DNA from: Alkalihalobacillus sp. TS-13
Lineage (GTDB): Bacteria; Bacillota; Bacilli; Bacillales; Fictibacillaceae
DNA: 64,000 bases
Direction: 5' to 3'
Assembly: GCF_019720915.1 (NCBI RefSeq)
Contig: NZ_JAHKSI010000002.1
Location: 248,001 to 312,000, forward strand
The notes beneath the pieces are model-generated. The model was not told where the DNA came from and did not search any database. It saw nothing but the letters and a program-made list of their open reading frames with translations. The position numbers and the translations under genes were made by a program. This document shows positions 48,613 through 57,566 of this stretch, one piece after another (the first letter of the stretch is position 1; each line of letters opens with the position of its first letter).

Positions 48613-48700
48613 TAAAGAAAACTTGGCAAAGCCAAGCCTTCGCGCAGGCTGAGCCTTAGTTGCGCTTATATAGGAGAAAGTACTTTTATACTTTCTTTAA
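48613..48700 (+). repeat. Family A intergenic element, copy 7
   Basis: TAAAGAAAACTTGGCAAAGC at the left, CGCGCAGGCTGAGCC, then GAAAGTACTTTTATACTTTC and TTAA. Close to consensus. Confidence 0.88.
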
Positions 48701-48710
48701 GTGTAAAAAA

Positions 48711-48740
48711 GCCTCTTTGAATGTTTCGTTCAAAGAGGTT
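48711..48740 (-). terminator. Terminator of the 102-residue protein gene
   Basis: CCTCTTTGAA and TTCAAAGAGG form a ten-pair stem. On the minus strand it is followed by CTTTTTT. Confidence 0.85.
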
Positions 48741-48746
48741 TATCTT

Positions 48747-49055
48747 TTAGCAAGTTCTATTTGGTTGTTCAGATAATAAAAATAAGGTCTTTTTTAAATA
48801 AAAGTACACATTTTGGAGTTTCAAGGTTGTCCCTTCAATCCGATCGACTTCTTTTTCTGTTGCGACCGTGATCGTAACCCTTGCCTCTCCATTGCTTTCA
48901 ATCGTCCCGTATATCTCGTCGGTCGTAAAATATACGGTTCTCCCTTCACTTACCTGTGAACATAAATCCTCGAATGATTGAATATAGGTTTTACTTTCGC
49001 TTTCCAACAATGTTTTGTTCATCTGAGCAAAACGTTCTAAACCAATGTTCAACAT
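48747..49055 (-). CDS. Small protein of unknown function
   Basis: 102 residues, ATG with GGGGGGA upstream. There is no signal peptide. The N-terminal helix (SKTYIQSFEDLCSQVSEGR) leads into beta strands (TVYFTTDEIYGTIE, EARVTITVATEKEVDRIEG). I do not recognise the family. It has its own terminator and appears monocistronic. Confidence 0.65.
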   Translation of the reverse strand: MLNIGLERFAQMNKTLLESESKTYIQSFEDLCSQVSEGRTVYFTTDEIYGTIESNGEARVTITVATEKEVDRIEGTTLKLQNVYFYLKKTLFLLSEQPNRTC

Positions 49056-49361
49056 TCTCCCCCCTTCTTGCTATACTTGTAGAATAACAGAAATTGAGGA
49101 GAAGTTATTGTATAAATTGACATAAATCGCATCAAACTAAAGAAATAGTGTTATAGAAACAGTCCTTTCTATTCATAAGAAAATGGAATTCAGCTCATTC
49201 ACATAACTATATTACTATAAAATACCTATTTTAAATTTACATCGTTGTTTGTATTATAAATTTTTCAGAATAGATGTTCTTTTCGTTTATACACGGTATA
49301 ATGATAATAATTTATATTCGACAGAAACCTCTCTGGTTTTTGTCTTTAAGGAGACACGAAG

Positions 49362-50393
49362 TTGGAATTGAAGAAATACATCCCGTTCCTATTACTCATC
49401 GGACTCATTATTTTCCTGATTCCTTATAGTATCCCGCTTGTATTGGCTCTTTTGACTGCTGTCCTGTTAGAGCCTTTTGTGAAGCTGTTGATACGCTCGT
49501 TTTCCATTAAGCGTGTGTGGAGTGTGACGATCGCGTTTACCCTCTTCCTTGCATTGATGGCACTTGGGTGTTATTGGGCTGTTACGACACTAGTTGTCCA
49601 GATTATTGATTTTACTGAACAACTACCGGAGTATGCGCAATATATCTTTGAAAACGTCGAAGCCCTTATTTTCCAATTACAACAGTATTATCAGGAGATC
49701 CCACCTGAATATGTTTCTACAATCCAGGATGCATTGAATGATCTTCGTCAATTTTCGGTCGACTTCCTATCCAATATCGCAAATGGTTTGGTTGGATTTC
49801 TTACAGCTGTTCCAATACTGCTCATCAAGCTTCTTATCTATTTGGTGAGTTTGTTCTTAATCAGCCTGGATCTCCCCAAAATTCATGCCGGGTTTCTCAA
49901 CATGTTTTCAGATGAGGCGAAAGAAAAGGTGCAGCTGGTACTCAATCAGCTTTCATTCGCATTTGTCGGTTTTCTAAGAGCGCAGTTAATCTTGAGTTTT
50001 CTTACATTCATCATCGCGTGGGTCGGGCTTCTGATCCTCGATGTAAAATACGCCTTGCTCCTTTCATTGTTGATTGTCCTTGTAGATATCCTTCCGATAT
50101 TAGGAACAGGTTCGTTTCTCGTACCCTGGGCCTTGTACAATCTGTATGTCGGTGACCAACGCTTAGCCATCGGGTTGCTCGTACTCTTCTTGTTGATTAC
50201 GATCTTCAGAAGGATCATCGAACCAAAAATTCTTGGATCGAGTCTAGGAATCAGCGCATTATCAGCATTGGCCAGTCTTTACATCGGATTCGCCTTGCTG
50301 GGCATAGTCGGTTTGATCATCGGGCCAGCATTGGTCATTATCATTAAATCCCTTGTCAAAGCTGGTTTCCTGAACGTAAAAATTGATTTTTAA
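49362..50393 (+). CDS. ytvI: Sporulation integral membrane protein YtvI-like (AI-2E transporter superfamily)
   Basis: 343 residues starting at TTG with AAGGAGA upstream. Eight or so hydrophobic helices are arranged as in the AI-2E/PerM superfamily. The late segment ILGTGSFLVPWALYNLYVGD and RRIIEPKILGSSLGISALSA match YtvI proteins. These are widespread in spore formers and linked to sporulation, with no defined substrate. The stop is followed at once by a family B element that ends in a T run and probably terminates transcription. The upstream gap 49056-49361 is AT-rich with no gene visible. Confidence 0.8.
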   Translation: MELKKYIPFLLLIGLIIFLIPYSIPLVLALLTAVLLEPFVKLLIRSFSIKRVWSVTIAFTLFLALMALGCYWAVTTLVVQIIDFTEQLPEYAQYIFENVEALIFQLQQYYQEIPPEYVSTIQDALNDLRQFSVDFLSNIANGLVGFLTAVPILLIKLLIYLVSLFLISLDLPKIHAGFLNMFSDEAKEKVQLVLNQLSFAFVGFLRAQLILSFLTFIIAWVGLLILDVKYALLLSLLIVLVDILPILGTGSFLVPWALYNLYVGDQRLAIGLLVLFLLITIFRRIIEPKILGSSLGISALSALASLYIGFALLGIVGLIIGPALVIIIKSLVKAGFLNVKIDF

Positions 50394-50511
50394 GAGGACT
50401 GTCCTAAAAGAAAAATGTCAGACATCTCCATCACAACATTATATATAAAACCACGATTTTTCTTTAAATGTTGTTAAGTACGGAGTGACTCAGACACTTT
50501 TGGGACAGCCC
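50394..50511 (+). repeat. Family B element acting as terminator of ytvI
   Basis: GAGGACTGTCCTAAAAG at the left pairs with CACTTTTGGGACAGCCC at the right. ACAACATT (50433) and AATGTTGT (50467) form the inner stem. Nine T follow the right end. From here to 50824 there is only repeat debris similar to 60612-60700 and no gene. Confidence 0.8.
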
Positions 50512-50824
50512 TTTTTTTTTGCTGTTTTTTAAAAGTTTGTTGCTAATGGAATGTTATAAAGAAAGATGCTAAAACCTTTTGGCAGTGGAAATATGCGAGA
50601 GCCCGCAGAAAGCGAGTATATTACCATATAAAACAATCTATGCAAAAACAGTCTTTTTTTAGTTGTCAGTACTTTTCCCCAATTAAAACGAATAGGTGAA
50701 AGCGGATCCTCTTTATGACGAGATAGTAATTAAATGCAAGATTGAAGAAGGAATGTGTCTTACATTAAAAGAATGCTTTATTATGATGACTTTTGTCGAG
50801 GGTCCGGTCAGGGGGTGTAGTTAA

Positions 50825-53017
50825 TTGAAACCATTTGAACATTCAATATTGGATAGTTATCCGGAGCCCTATATACTTCTAGTCCTTCCTGATGACCAGC
50901 ATGGGCACATCAATTACCTCAACGAGGCAGCAAGAGAAGCCCTCCACTTGGATAAAAGCTGTATCGGAAATTCTCTTGAAGATGTGTTCCTCAATGCAAA
51001 AAAATTAATAGAAGCATGCAACGAAGCAATAGAAAACGGTCATCCGGTTATACTCGAACACTTTTCGATATCGCAACAAGATCTGATGTTCGAAGCGGTG
51101 AAATTTGCACCATTAAGCCCAAAAAGCGGTGTGAACTATTGCGGTGTGATTTTAGATACTCCCTATAAAGCGACGAAAATGATGACCGATGATCGTATGC
51201 TGCAATCTATTTTTCTCTCTACGCCAAATGCGATCTTGATCCAGAATGTAGATGGTGAAATATACAACATCAACCCTGCTTTCACGGAGATGTTCGGATG
51301 GAAGGATTATGAGTTGATTGGAAATTCAGTTTCCCTTTTTCCCTCAGGATATGAAAATGAGTATGAAGAAATCGTTCGGCAGCTACGGAAGAATGATACC
51401 TACTTAATACCAAATACCAAGCGTGTACACAAAAACGGAACCATAAAAGATGTGTCGATCTGTTATATGAACATTTACAATCACCGGAGGGAAAGGATTG
51501 CAGTTGCACGGTTATATATCGATATTTCTAAACAGATCCTATTCCATGAGAAATATCTTGACCAACGGAATTCCTATCAGCTGATCACTGAAAATATGAA
51601 GGATCTTGTAGCAATCGTTGATTTATCAGGTAAGTTTGTCTATACATCACCTTCACATTTAGATATCACCGGTTTTTCTTCTGAATCTTATTTGAACATG
51701 AATGTTTTCAGACATATCCACCCTCATGACAGAAGACATGTCTTTAAGCAGATCCAACAATTGATTGAAGCTGGTCGTTCTGCAAAAGCTCAAATTCGGT
51801 ATAAACATGCGAGCAAAGGCTACATATGGATTGAATTGATTGCTTCTCCTTTGTATGAAAACCAGGCACCTTATGAAAAATTTGTGATTGTCGGACGTGA
51901 TATTACAGAACGGAAACATTCAGAGGAAGCTTTACGTGAAAGTGAAATGAAGTACCGGTTGATTCTGGAAAAGACGTCAGATTTTGTGGTCACCTTCAAC
52001 CAGCATGGAGAAGTCCATTTTGTTTCTCCTTCTTTACAAAACTGGCTGAAAAAATCGGATCTTTCAAACATGTATCGGTTTATGGATGACTATGTGCTGA
52101 AGGATGAACGAGACTTATTGTATGATATCATCCATCAAGTGTTCAAAACAAAAAATGCTGACCAGATCGCTTTTACAATCGAAAAGGATGGAACAACATA
52201 TACCTTTGACGCGATTCTTACTCCGTTGATTTCGAATGAGTACACGAAGTATTCCGAAGATATGATTTTGCTAATCGCCAGAGATATCACGAAACGTCTC
52301 GAAGATGAGCATATTTCCATGCAACTGGAGAAGATGTCGACTGTTGGTCAGCTTGCTGCCGGTATTGCGCATGAGCTGCGGAATCCGCTGACAAGTGTGA
52401 AAGGATTCATCCGCATGATCAAGGACGAAATAGACGATTCTCTTCTGAAAAGTTATCTCGAAATCATAGGCGGTGAACTAGATAGCATCGAACGGATCGC
52501 TGATGAATTCATGGACCTCGCTAAACCGCATGTCATCAGCCTTGAAGAGACTGAATTACATGAAATCGTAGACAGCTGTGTACGATTATTCGAAGGAACC
52601 GCATTTTTACAAGGGATCAACATGGATGTTGAATATTTAAATGAACAGCAAATACTCCTGAACTGTCAAAAGAATGCCCTTAAACGGGTCTTTATCAATA
52701 TCATGAAAAATGCAATGGAAGCGATGGAAAAAGGCGGAGAATTGAATATCAAAATTCACGCTCGGGATCCATATGTAGAGCTTCTCTTCATCGATTCGGG
52801 TAAAGGGATCGAAAAAGAACGTTTGAAATATATCGGGGAACCTTTTTATTCAACAAAAGAAAAAGGAATCGGGCTTGGTCTGATGATGAGCCGTAAGATT
52901 GTACGTGAGCATGGAGGGAGACTTTCCATCGAATCTGAATATAATGAAGGAACGACGATTCGGATTATCCTTCCCCTTCTTTCTGCAAAATCGACTGTAA
53001 AAAACATAACTAATTAA
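50825..53017 (+). CDS. Multi-PAS sensor histidine kinase (sporulation kinase-like)
   Basis: 730 residues from TTG with GGGGGTG upstream. No membrane helices are present, so it is cytosolic. Four PAS-type domains lie at about 1-115, 125-235, 250-360 (closing with VIVGRDITERKHSEEAL) and 375-490. The HisKA domain has QLAAGIAHELRNPLTSVKGF with His516. The ATPase domain shows MKNAMEAME (N box), DSGKGI (G1) and GIGLGLMMSRKIV (G2). This architecture matches the Kin family that feeds the Spo0 phosphorelay; no response regulator is adjacent, which fits an orphan kinase. The signal is unknown. Confidence 0.88.
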   Translation: MKPFEHSILDSYPEPYILLVLPDDQHGHINYLNEAAREALHLDKSCIGNSLEDVFLNAKKLIEACNEAIENGHPVILEHFSISQQDLMFEAVKFAPLSPKSGVNYCGVILDTPYKATKMMTDDRMLQSIFLSTPNAILIQNVDGEIYNINPAFTEMFGWKDYELIGNSVSLFPSGYENEYEEIVRQLRKNDTYLIPNTKRVHKNGTIKDVSICYMNIYNHRRERIAVARLYIDISKQILFHEKYLDQRNSYQLITENMKDLVAIVDLSGKFVYTSPSHLDITGFSSESYLNMNVFRHIHPHDRRHVFKQIQQLIEAGRSAKAQIRYKHASKGYIWIELIASPLYENQAPYEKFVIVGRDITERKHSEEALRESEMKYRLILEKTSDFVVTFNQHGEVHFVSPSLQNWLKKSDLSNMYRFMDDYVLKDERDLLYDIIHQVFKTKNADQIAFTIEKDGTTYTFDAILTPLISNEYTKYSEDMILLIARDITKRLEDEHISMQLEKMSTVGQLAAGIAHELRNPLTSVKGFIRMIKDEIDDSLLKSYLEIIGGELDSIERIADEFMDLAKPHVISLEETELHEIVDSCVRLFEGTAFLQGINMDVEYLNEQQILLNCQKNALKRVFINIMKNAMEAMEKGGELNIKIHARDPYVELLFIDSGKGIEKERLKYIGEPFYSTKEKGIGLGLMMSRKIVREHGGRLSIESEYNEGTTIRIILPLLSAKSTVKNITN

Positions 53018-53052
53018 AAACAGAGCGCCTTTGCTGGCAGCCCTGTTTTTTT
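53017..53052. terminator. Bidirectional terminator
   Basis: AAAACAG and CTGTTTT form the base of a hairpin around GCGCCTTTGCTGGCAGC, between the convergent kinase and propeller genes. Confidence 0.7.
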
Positions 53053-53975
53053 CATTTCAACTTTGCTTCATATACCAATAATGAAGTCTGATCATCATCT
53101 GGCACTGCGAATAGTTTCAAGCTGTCTTTTGTTTTTTCCACAAATACTGGATTTCGTGTGATCGTATGATTTTGTGGTGAACGTTGTGTAATCGGAATCT
53201 CATGTTTGATTTCCTTAGATTTTCGATCCAACAGAGCCAATCCCCCTAATTCATAAACATCATCGCCATTTGGCAATTCAGCTATACCGCTGCATAACAA
53301 ATTATTCTCATCCACACCTTCACAGTCCTGATAATCTATGAAATGGCTTGGATTCTCTTTGATAGCTTTTTGTTTTCCATTTTCATTCCACTCATAAAAA
53401 TCTCTTGAACCCCAGTTGACCCCATATAGTTTATTGTTCATTTCGTCACTCACAACTCCACCAATATGATCATCCACCTCAAAGGCTTCTTCGATTTTTT
53501 TCGATTCCGGATTTATTTTATAGATAAGAGATTTGCTGTCAGGTCTATATTCTGCGACAGGCACCCAAATCGATTTTCCATCAATAGCGATTCCACCCGG
53601 ATGATACATATCGCCTTCACCCAACTTTAAATCTTCAATCAAGTTACCTTTTTCATCCACAATAAATAGATGCCCGACTCCTTTACCTGCTGAACGATCA
53701 TATCCATCCTTCGGTTCCTCGTATTTTTCAGGTTTTTCAATGATTTCGACGGATGAAATGTAGAAACGGTCACCAATTTTCGCCATTCCCTGAGGATGAT
53801 GGATGTTAAAGTCCAAATCCAATTCTTCAACCTTCTTCCAATCAGTATCTCTGGACAGATTACTGAATTCTTCAGACAATCCATCTGATAATTTGCTCTC
53901 ATCCGGTGATGCCAAAACAGTCGAGACCATGGTAAATAAGATTATTGCAGTAATAGATACGGCAAATATACGTAT
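53052..53975 (-). CDS. Secreted six-bladed beta-propeller protein (DUF6454-like), apparent ATA start
   Basis: About 307 residues if read from the ATA codon at 53975. From the first in-frame ATG (53930) the product would begin inside the signal peptide. Upstream, AGGAGG lies seven bases before ATA, and the codons from there encode RIFAVSITAIILFTMVSTVL and A, a textbook Sec signal. No ATG, GTG or TTG is available at that place. The mature part has propeller blades such as HHPQGMAKIGDRFYISSVEI, YHPGGIAIDGKSIWVPVAEY and CEGVDENNLLCSGIAELPNG. Function unknown; it would be extracytoplasmic. Either an unusual start or a start-codon mutation is implied. Confidence 0.72.
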   Translation of the reverse strand: MRIFAVSITAIILFTMVSTVLASPDESKLSDGLSEEFSNLSRDTDWKKVEELDLDFNIHHPQGMAKIGDRFYISSVEIIEKPEKYEEPKDGYDRSAGKGVGHLFIVDEKGNLIEDLKLGEGDMYHPGGIAIDGKSIWVPVAEYRPDSKSLIYKINPESKKIEEAFEVDDHIGGVVSDEMNNKLYGVNWGSRDFYEWNENGKQKAIKENPSHFIDYQDCEGVDENNLLCSGIAELPNGDDVYELGGLALLDRKSKEIKHEIPITQRSPQNHTITRNPVFVEKTKDSLKLFAVPDDDQTSLLVYEAKLK

Positions 53976-54119
53976 ATGCTTACCTCCTGATTTTATATTG
54001 TAATGAACGAGCTCGTCGTAACCAGCCTAGCCGAAATAGTAGGTGGAAAGGAAGATTGTTTTTAAAAACCTAACCAAAACTTTAGAAGGTCAATATAGGT
54101 GTAACACAAAAAATAAGGA

Positions 54120-54147
54120 TTGACTTTTTTGAAAATCAGCGTATAAT
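54120..54147 (+). promoter_or_regulatory. Promoter of the marR-emrB operon
   Basis: TTGACT (54120-54125), a 16-base spacer and TATAAT (54142-54147), 49 bases before the MarR start. Confidence 0.75.
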
Positions 54148-54154
54148 GAATTGG

Positions 54155-54176
54155 GTTAATAGTTAACTAAGTTAAA
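54155..54176. promoter_or_regulatory. Candidate MarR autoregulatory operator
   Basis: GTTAATAGTTAACTAAGTTA contains the palindrome AGTTAACT with flanking TTAA repeats, directly downstream of the -10. A related TTAATTAACT lies before the efflux gene near 54632. Confidence 0.55.
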
Positions 54177-54195
54177 TATATGTGTGGTGAATTAA

Positions 54196-54612
54196 ATGCA
54201 CAACCGAGAAGAGATGATCGACTCAATGGAAAAATCCTTTCGGAAATTGTTTCGGTCACACCGAAAACAGATGGCGGACATTCTAGGGAAAGAGGTTACT
54301 GCCAGTGAGTTCATGTTCCTTCAATTTTTAAATGAATTTGGCCCTTCTAGAGTCTCTGACTTAGCTGATGAATTCAAAGTGAATTTAAGCCATGTGACAA
54401 ATGTTACCGATAAACTCGACTCGAAAAAATTCATTACCAGGCTCAGGAACAGGAGTGACAGAAGGATTGTCGAGCTGCAGATCACGTATGAAGGCTCAGC
54501 AATTCTAGAAAGAGTCGGGATAAAGCGTAGTGCTTATTACAAGCAACGATTCAAGGATTTAAATGATGATGAGATCCAACAGATGATGAGCTTATTTACA
54601 AAATTCCGTTGA
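54196..54612 (+). CDS. MarR family transcriptional regulator
   Basis: 138 residues. The winged helix is clear: GPSRVSDLADEFKVNLSHVT is the recognition region and RLRNRSDRRIVELQITYEG forms the wing. Helices at both ends would dimerise. Such proteins repress until a phenolic or drug ligand binds. It sits 68 bases upstream of an EmrB/QacA-type exporter in the same direction, the usual arrangement for repressor and target; the palindrome over its own promoter supports autoregulation. The binding site before ATG is weak (GGTGA). Confidence 0.9.
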   Translation: MHNREEMIDSMEKSFRKLFRSHRKQMADILGKEVTASEFMFLQFLNEFGPSRVSDLADEFKVNLSHVTNVTDKLDSKKFITRLRNRSDRRIVELQITYEGSAILERVGIKRSAYYKQRFKDLNDDEIQQMMSLFTKFR

Positions 54613-54680
54613 AAATTTTTTTATTGTATTTTAATTAACTTCATGAATATTTCTACTAACGAAAGAATAGGAGTGTAAAC

Positions 54681-56300
54681 ATGGAACATTTAGATCAAAA
54701 ATCCAAACTTACAATTATGATCGCCATCATGGCAGCAATGTTATTTGCTGCATTGAACCAGACGATTGTCGGTACGGCCTTGCCAAGAATCATCGCTGAT
54801 CTTGGAGGAATGCAATATTTCAGCTGGGTTTTCACCGTCTTCATGCTTGCTTCAAGCATAACAGCCATACTAGTCGGTAAACTCTCAGACATCTATGGCA
54901 GAAAACCATTTATTTTGATTGGTATTGGCGTCTTCATGCTTGGGACTTTCTTATGCGGACTTTCAGATACCATCATCCAGCTTATTGTTTATCGGGGTAT
55001 ACAAGGATTAGGGGCTGGAATGATCATGTCAACGTCTTTCACAGCAGTTGGAGATCTGTTCTCCCCTCGTGAACGTGGTCGTTGGCAAGGGATCATGGGT
55101 GGTGTTTTTGGACTTGCAAGTGTTTTCGGACCGACACTTGGCGGTTATATCGTGGATAACTTCGATTGGCACTGGATCTTTTGGGTATTTCTACCGGTTG
55201 GAATTCTCGCGTTCGTGCTTATATGGAAGTTATTCCCTACAACCGAAAGAAACCCATCTGAGAAGGTGGATTATCTCGGGTCCATTTTCCTGACGTTGAC
55301 AATCCTCCCGATGCTATTGGCATTTTCATGGGCTGGAGAGGCGTATGCTTGGAGTTCACCACAAATCATTGGTTTATTCATTTCCACTGTGGTTTCCTTG
55401 ATTTTCTTCATACAAATCGAACGAAAGGCAAAGAGTCCTGTTTTGCCGTTGAGTTTGTTTAAAAATAGCATCTTTTCATTATCGAATATTATTGGATTCA
55501 TTTTAGGAATGGGTATGTTCGGAGCCATCATGTATACGCCTTTCTTTATTCAAGGTGTTATGGGTACCTCAGCTACGAAATCGGGATTCATCATGATGCC
55601 GATGACCTTGGCGATGGTAACGGCATCTGCCATAGGCGGACAAATCATAACCAAAACAGGTAAATATAAAAAGCTCGCGATTATCGGGCTGCTCATCATG
55701 AGTGCTGGTATGTTTTCATTAGCTCAAATGGATGAAAGTACTTCTAACTTGATCGCTGTAACCAATATGATTATCGTCGGTCTAGGTCTGGGATTAAGTT
55801 TCCCGGTGTTTACATTGACGATCCAGAACGCTGTCAGCCATAAATTCCTTGGAGTTGCAACCTCCTCAGCACAGTTATTCAGACAAATCGGAGGAACGAT
55901 CGGTGTCTCGATCATGGGTACAGTCATGTCGATTTCTATGAAAAATGAAATGGAGAAAGCTGCAGGCGGCAATACTAGTCAAGCGTTTGCTCAGAATCCA
56001 GAAGCTGCGGCAAAATTTGAAAAGCTTCAAGATCCCCAAGCTCTCATGGACCCTGAAGCATTAGAACAAGTACGGTCTACTGTGCCTGAGAATTTCTTAG
56101 GTATTTTCGACCAAGTCCTCGGGATTTTAAGAACAGCATTGAGTCACTCATTAAGTCTAGTCTTCTTGACTGGCTGCATCGTTATCGCTTCCGCTGCCAT
56201 CTTGACCTTCTTCTTAAAGGAGATTCCATTACGGACCAACAATAATGAATCCACTGATGAAAATGAGGAAAGAGTCGAGCTTAAGGAAAGGTCAGTTTAG
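54681..56300 (+). CDS. MDR family MFS transporter (DHA2, EmrB/QacA type)
   Basis: 539 residues with 14 hydrophobic helices, as expected for DHA2 exporters. MLFAALNQTIVGTALPRIIA is the first helix with the family's characteristic LDxT-like motif region. GKLSDIYGRKPFILIGIGVF is the A motif and GLGAGMIMSTSFTAVGDLFS lies in helix 5 region. A cytoplasmic acidic tail ends the protein. It should export drugs or toxic organics in exchange for protons. ATG has AGGAGTG upstream. Confidence 0.92.
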   Translation: MEHLDQKSKLTIMIAIMAAMLFAALNQTIVGTALPRIIADLGGMQYFSWVFTVFMLASSITAILVGKLSDIYGRKPFILIGIGVFMLGTFLCGLSDTIIQLIVYRGIQGLGAGMIMSTSFTAVGDLFSPRERGRWQGIMGGVFGLASVFGPTLGGYIVDNFDWHWIFWVFLPVGILAFVLIWKLFPTTERNPSEKVDYLGSIFLTLTILPMLLAFSWAGEAYAWSSPQIIGLFISTVVSLIFFIQIERKAKSPVLPLSLFKNSIFSLSNIIGFILGMGMFGAIMYTPFFIQGVMGTSATKSGFIMMPMTLAMVTASAIGGQIITKTGKYKKLAIIGLLIMSAGMFSLAQMDESTSNLIAVTNMIIVGLGLGLSFPVFTLTIQNAVSHKFLGVATSSAQLFRQIGGTIGVSIMGTVMSISMKNEMEKAAGGNTSQAFAQNPEAAAKFEKLQDPQALMDPEALEQVRSTVPENFLGIFDQVLGILRTALSHSLSLVFLTGCIVIASAAILTFFLKEIPLRTNNNESTDENEERVELKERSV

Positions 56301-56420
56301 AGAGGGTAGAGTTTCCTAGAGATTATTTTTCTTTATACTCGAAGATGTTTGCAGGGCATTGTACGTCTCGCTTAACTTGCTTCTCTCGCAGGAGTATCAT
56401 ACATCTGGTTCATTCAGCTT
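56300..56420. repeat. Degenerate family C/D fragment
   Basis: TTATACTCGAAGATGTTTGC and TTCTCTCGCAGGAGTATCAT resemble the TCGAAGATCC and CCCGCAGGAGTGTCG parts of better copies. No gene lies in 56301-56807. Confidence 0.45.
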
Positions 56421-56589
56421 CTTATTTTTATCAGCACAAACTTGTAGATTTTGTTTAACACAGCAAAGCGATAACTTCACAAATTCGACAAAAAATAAGC
56501 CCCCACGAATGGAAGTTCGTTTTAGAATAGTATGGTGAGTGGACGAACCGCTCGATAAAAGTAAAAACAAAAGCTGCATGGCTAACCTC

Positions 56590-56726
56590 AGATGGAGAGG
56601 ACCTCCCCTAAATATTGTTGGAACATTTGGAACAACCGACCGATGCTAAAATGTTCTCTTCCCTCTCCACTAGGCTAGTGCACAATCTTTTGAAGGGTGA
56701 ATGATTGGTGATTCACCCTTCTTTTG
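56590..56726 (+). other. Structured non-coding segment ending in a terminator
   Basis: GGAGAGG (56594) can pair with CCTCTCC (56662), enclosing GAACATTT / AAATGTTC. A strong terminator follows: GAAGGGTGAAT (56692) with ATTCACCCTTC (56711) and a T-rich tail. No protein gene precedes it, so a small RNA is possible, but I see no convincing promoter. Confidence 0.4.
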
Positions 56727-56807
56727 TTTTTGGTATTATTTACAAATAGATATGTTTCGGTCTATAATTTGGAAAGCCATACTTTCATTTCTAATGGAGG
56801 TCATACT

Positions 56808-56915
56808 ATGTTTAAATTCATCAAACAATTCGGTGCGGTGACTTGGGCCACAATTGTTTTCATCAGCACCCTCATTACCTTCGGACTCAATAGAAAATTA
56901 AAGAAGAAAAAATAA
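56808..56915 (+). CDS. 35-residue single-span membrane protein
   Basis: ATG 56808 is preceded by GGAGGTC at ideal spacing. The product is MFKFIKQFGAVTWATIVF, then ISTLITFGLNRKLKKKK: a positively charged start, one hydrophobic helix and a Lys-rich end. It is likely a small membrane protein with its C-terminus in the cytosol. A terminator follows at 56939. Function unknown. Confidence 0.7.
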   Translation: MFKFIKQFGAVTWATIVFISTLITFGLNRKLKKKK

Positions 56916-56938
56916 CGCATTTCTCACCTGAAAAAAGA

Positions 56939-56963
56939 CTTCAATGGCATTGGTCCATTGAAG
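56939..56963. terminator. Bidirectional terminator
   Basis: CTTCAATGG and CCATTGAAG pair perfectly around CATTGGT; A-rich on the left and T-rich on the right. It serves convergent small genes. Confidence 0.8.
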
Positions 56964-56980
56964 CCTTTACACCTCATAAG

Positions 56981-57190
56981 CTATTGTTTTATGGAATTCG
57001 CCCTATCAATTTTTATTGATGAGCCGAGAATTTCTGCAGATTTGATTTCTTTCACTTTGCGAGCACGCTTATCCACTAACTCCTGCAATTCCCCTGCGGA
57101 TACCTCTTCAGGGATGTCCAGCAATTCTACATAAAATTCTTTACTGCCCTCCACCATGAAGTCAATCGTGATCTTTGCGGTCAATTCCAA
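56981..57190 (-). CDS. Small protein of unknown function
   Basis: About 69 residues from TTG 57190, which has AAGGGTG six bases ahead; GTG 57199 and TTG 57232 are alternative starts. The product has a beta strand (LTAKITIDFMVEG, EFYVELLDIP) and then an amphipathic helix (EVSAGELQELVDKRARKVKE). No membrane segment. I do not recognise it. The length and the start are uncertain. Confidence 0.5.
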   Translation of the reverse strand: MELTAKITIDFMVEGSKEFYVELLDIPEEVSAGELQELVDKRARKVKEIKSAEILGSSIKIDRANSIKQ

Positions 57191-57484
57191 TCGAATCACC
57201 CTTTCACCATAATTATCATGTTTTTTGCCCAAATATGTATTCTCTCTTTTTCCTATACAGGAGGTATTTTAATATATTGTACGAAGGAAACCTGAAAATG
57301 TTTCATAATAAAAAATTTTTCAGAAATGTATAATATTTTAAATCCATTGTACGCTTTTTTTTAAATAATAACTACAATCAATTTTATTTTTACTGTTTTG
57401 GTTTGTCTTTTACAATTTATAAATGCCCTATTTTATAATTCTAAGATAATGCCGATAATTTTATACATTAAATTTTAAATTTAA

Positions 57485-57509
57485 GTTAAGAATTTTTTCT
57501 AATGGGTAT
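57485..57509 (+). promoter_or_regulatory. Candidate sigma-B promoter of the BCCT gene
   Basis: GTTAAG (57485-57490), 13 bases, then GGGTAT (57504-57509), an exact match to the sigma-B -10. It gives a leader of about 50 bases. The rest of 57233-57566 is very AT-rich. Confidence 0.45.
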
Positions 57510-57566
57510 AGCTAATAGTATATGCACTTTTAGTCACAGCAATAGTCTAAAAAGGAGGAAAACAAA

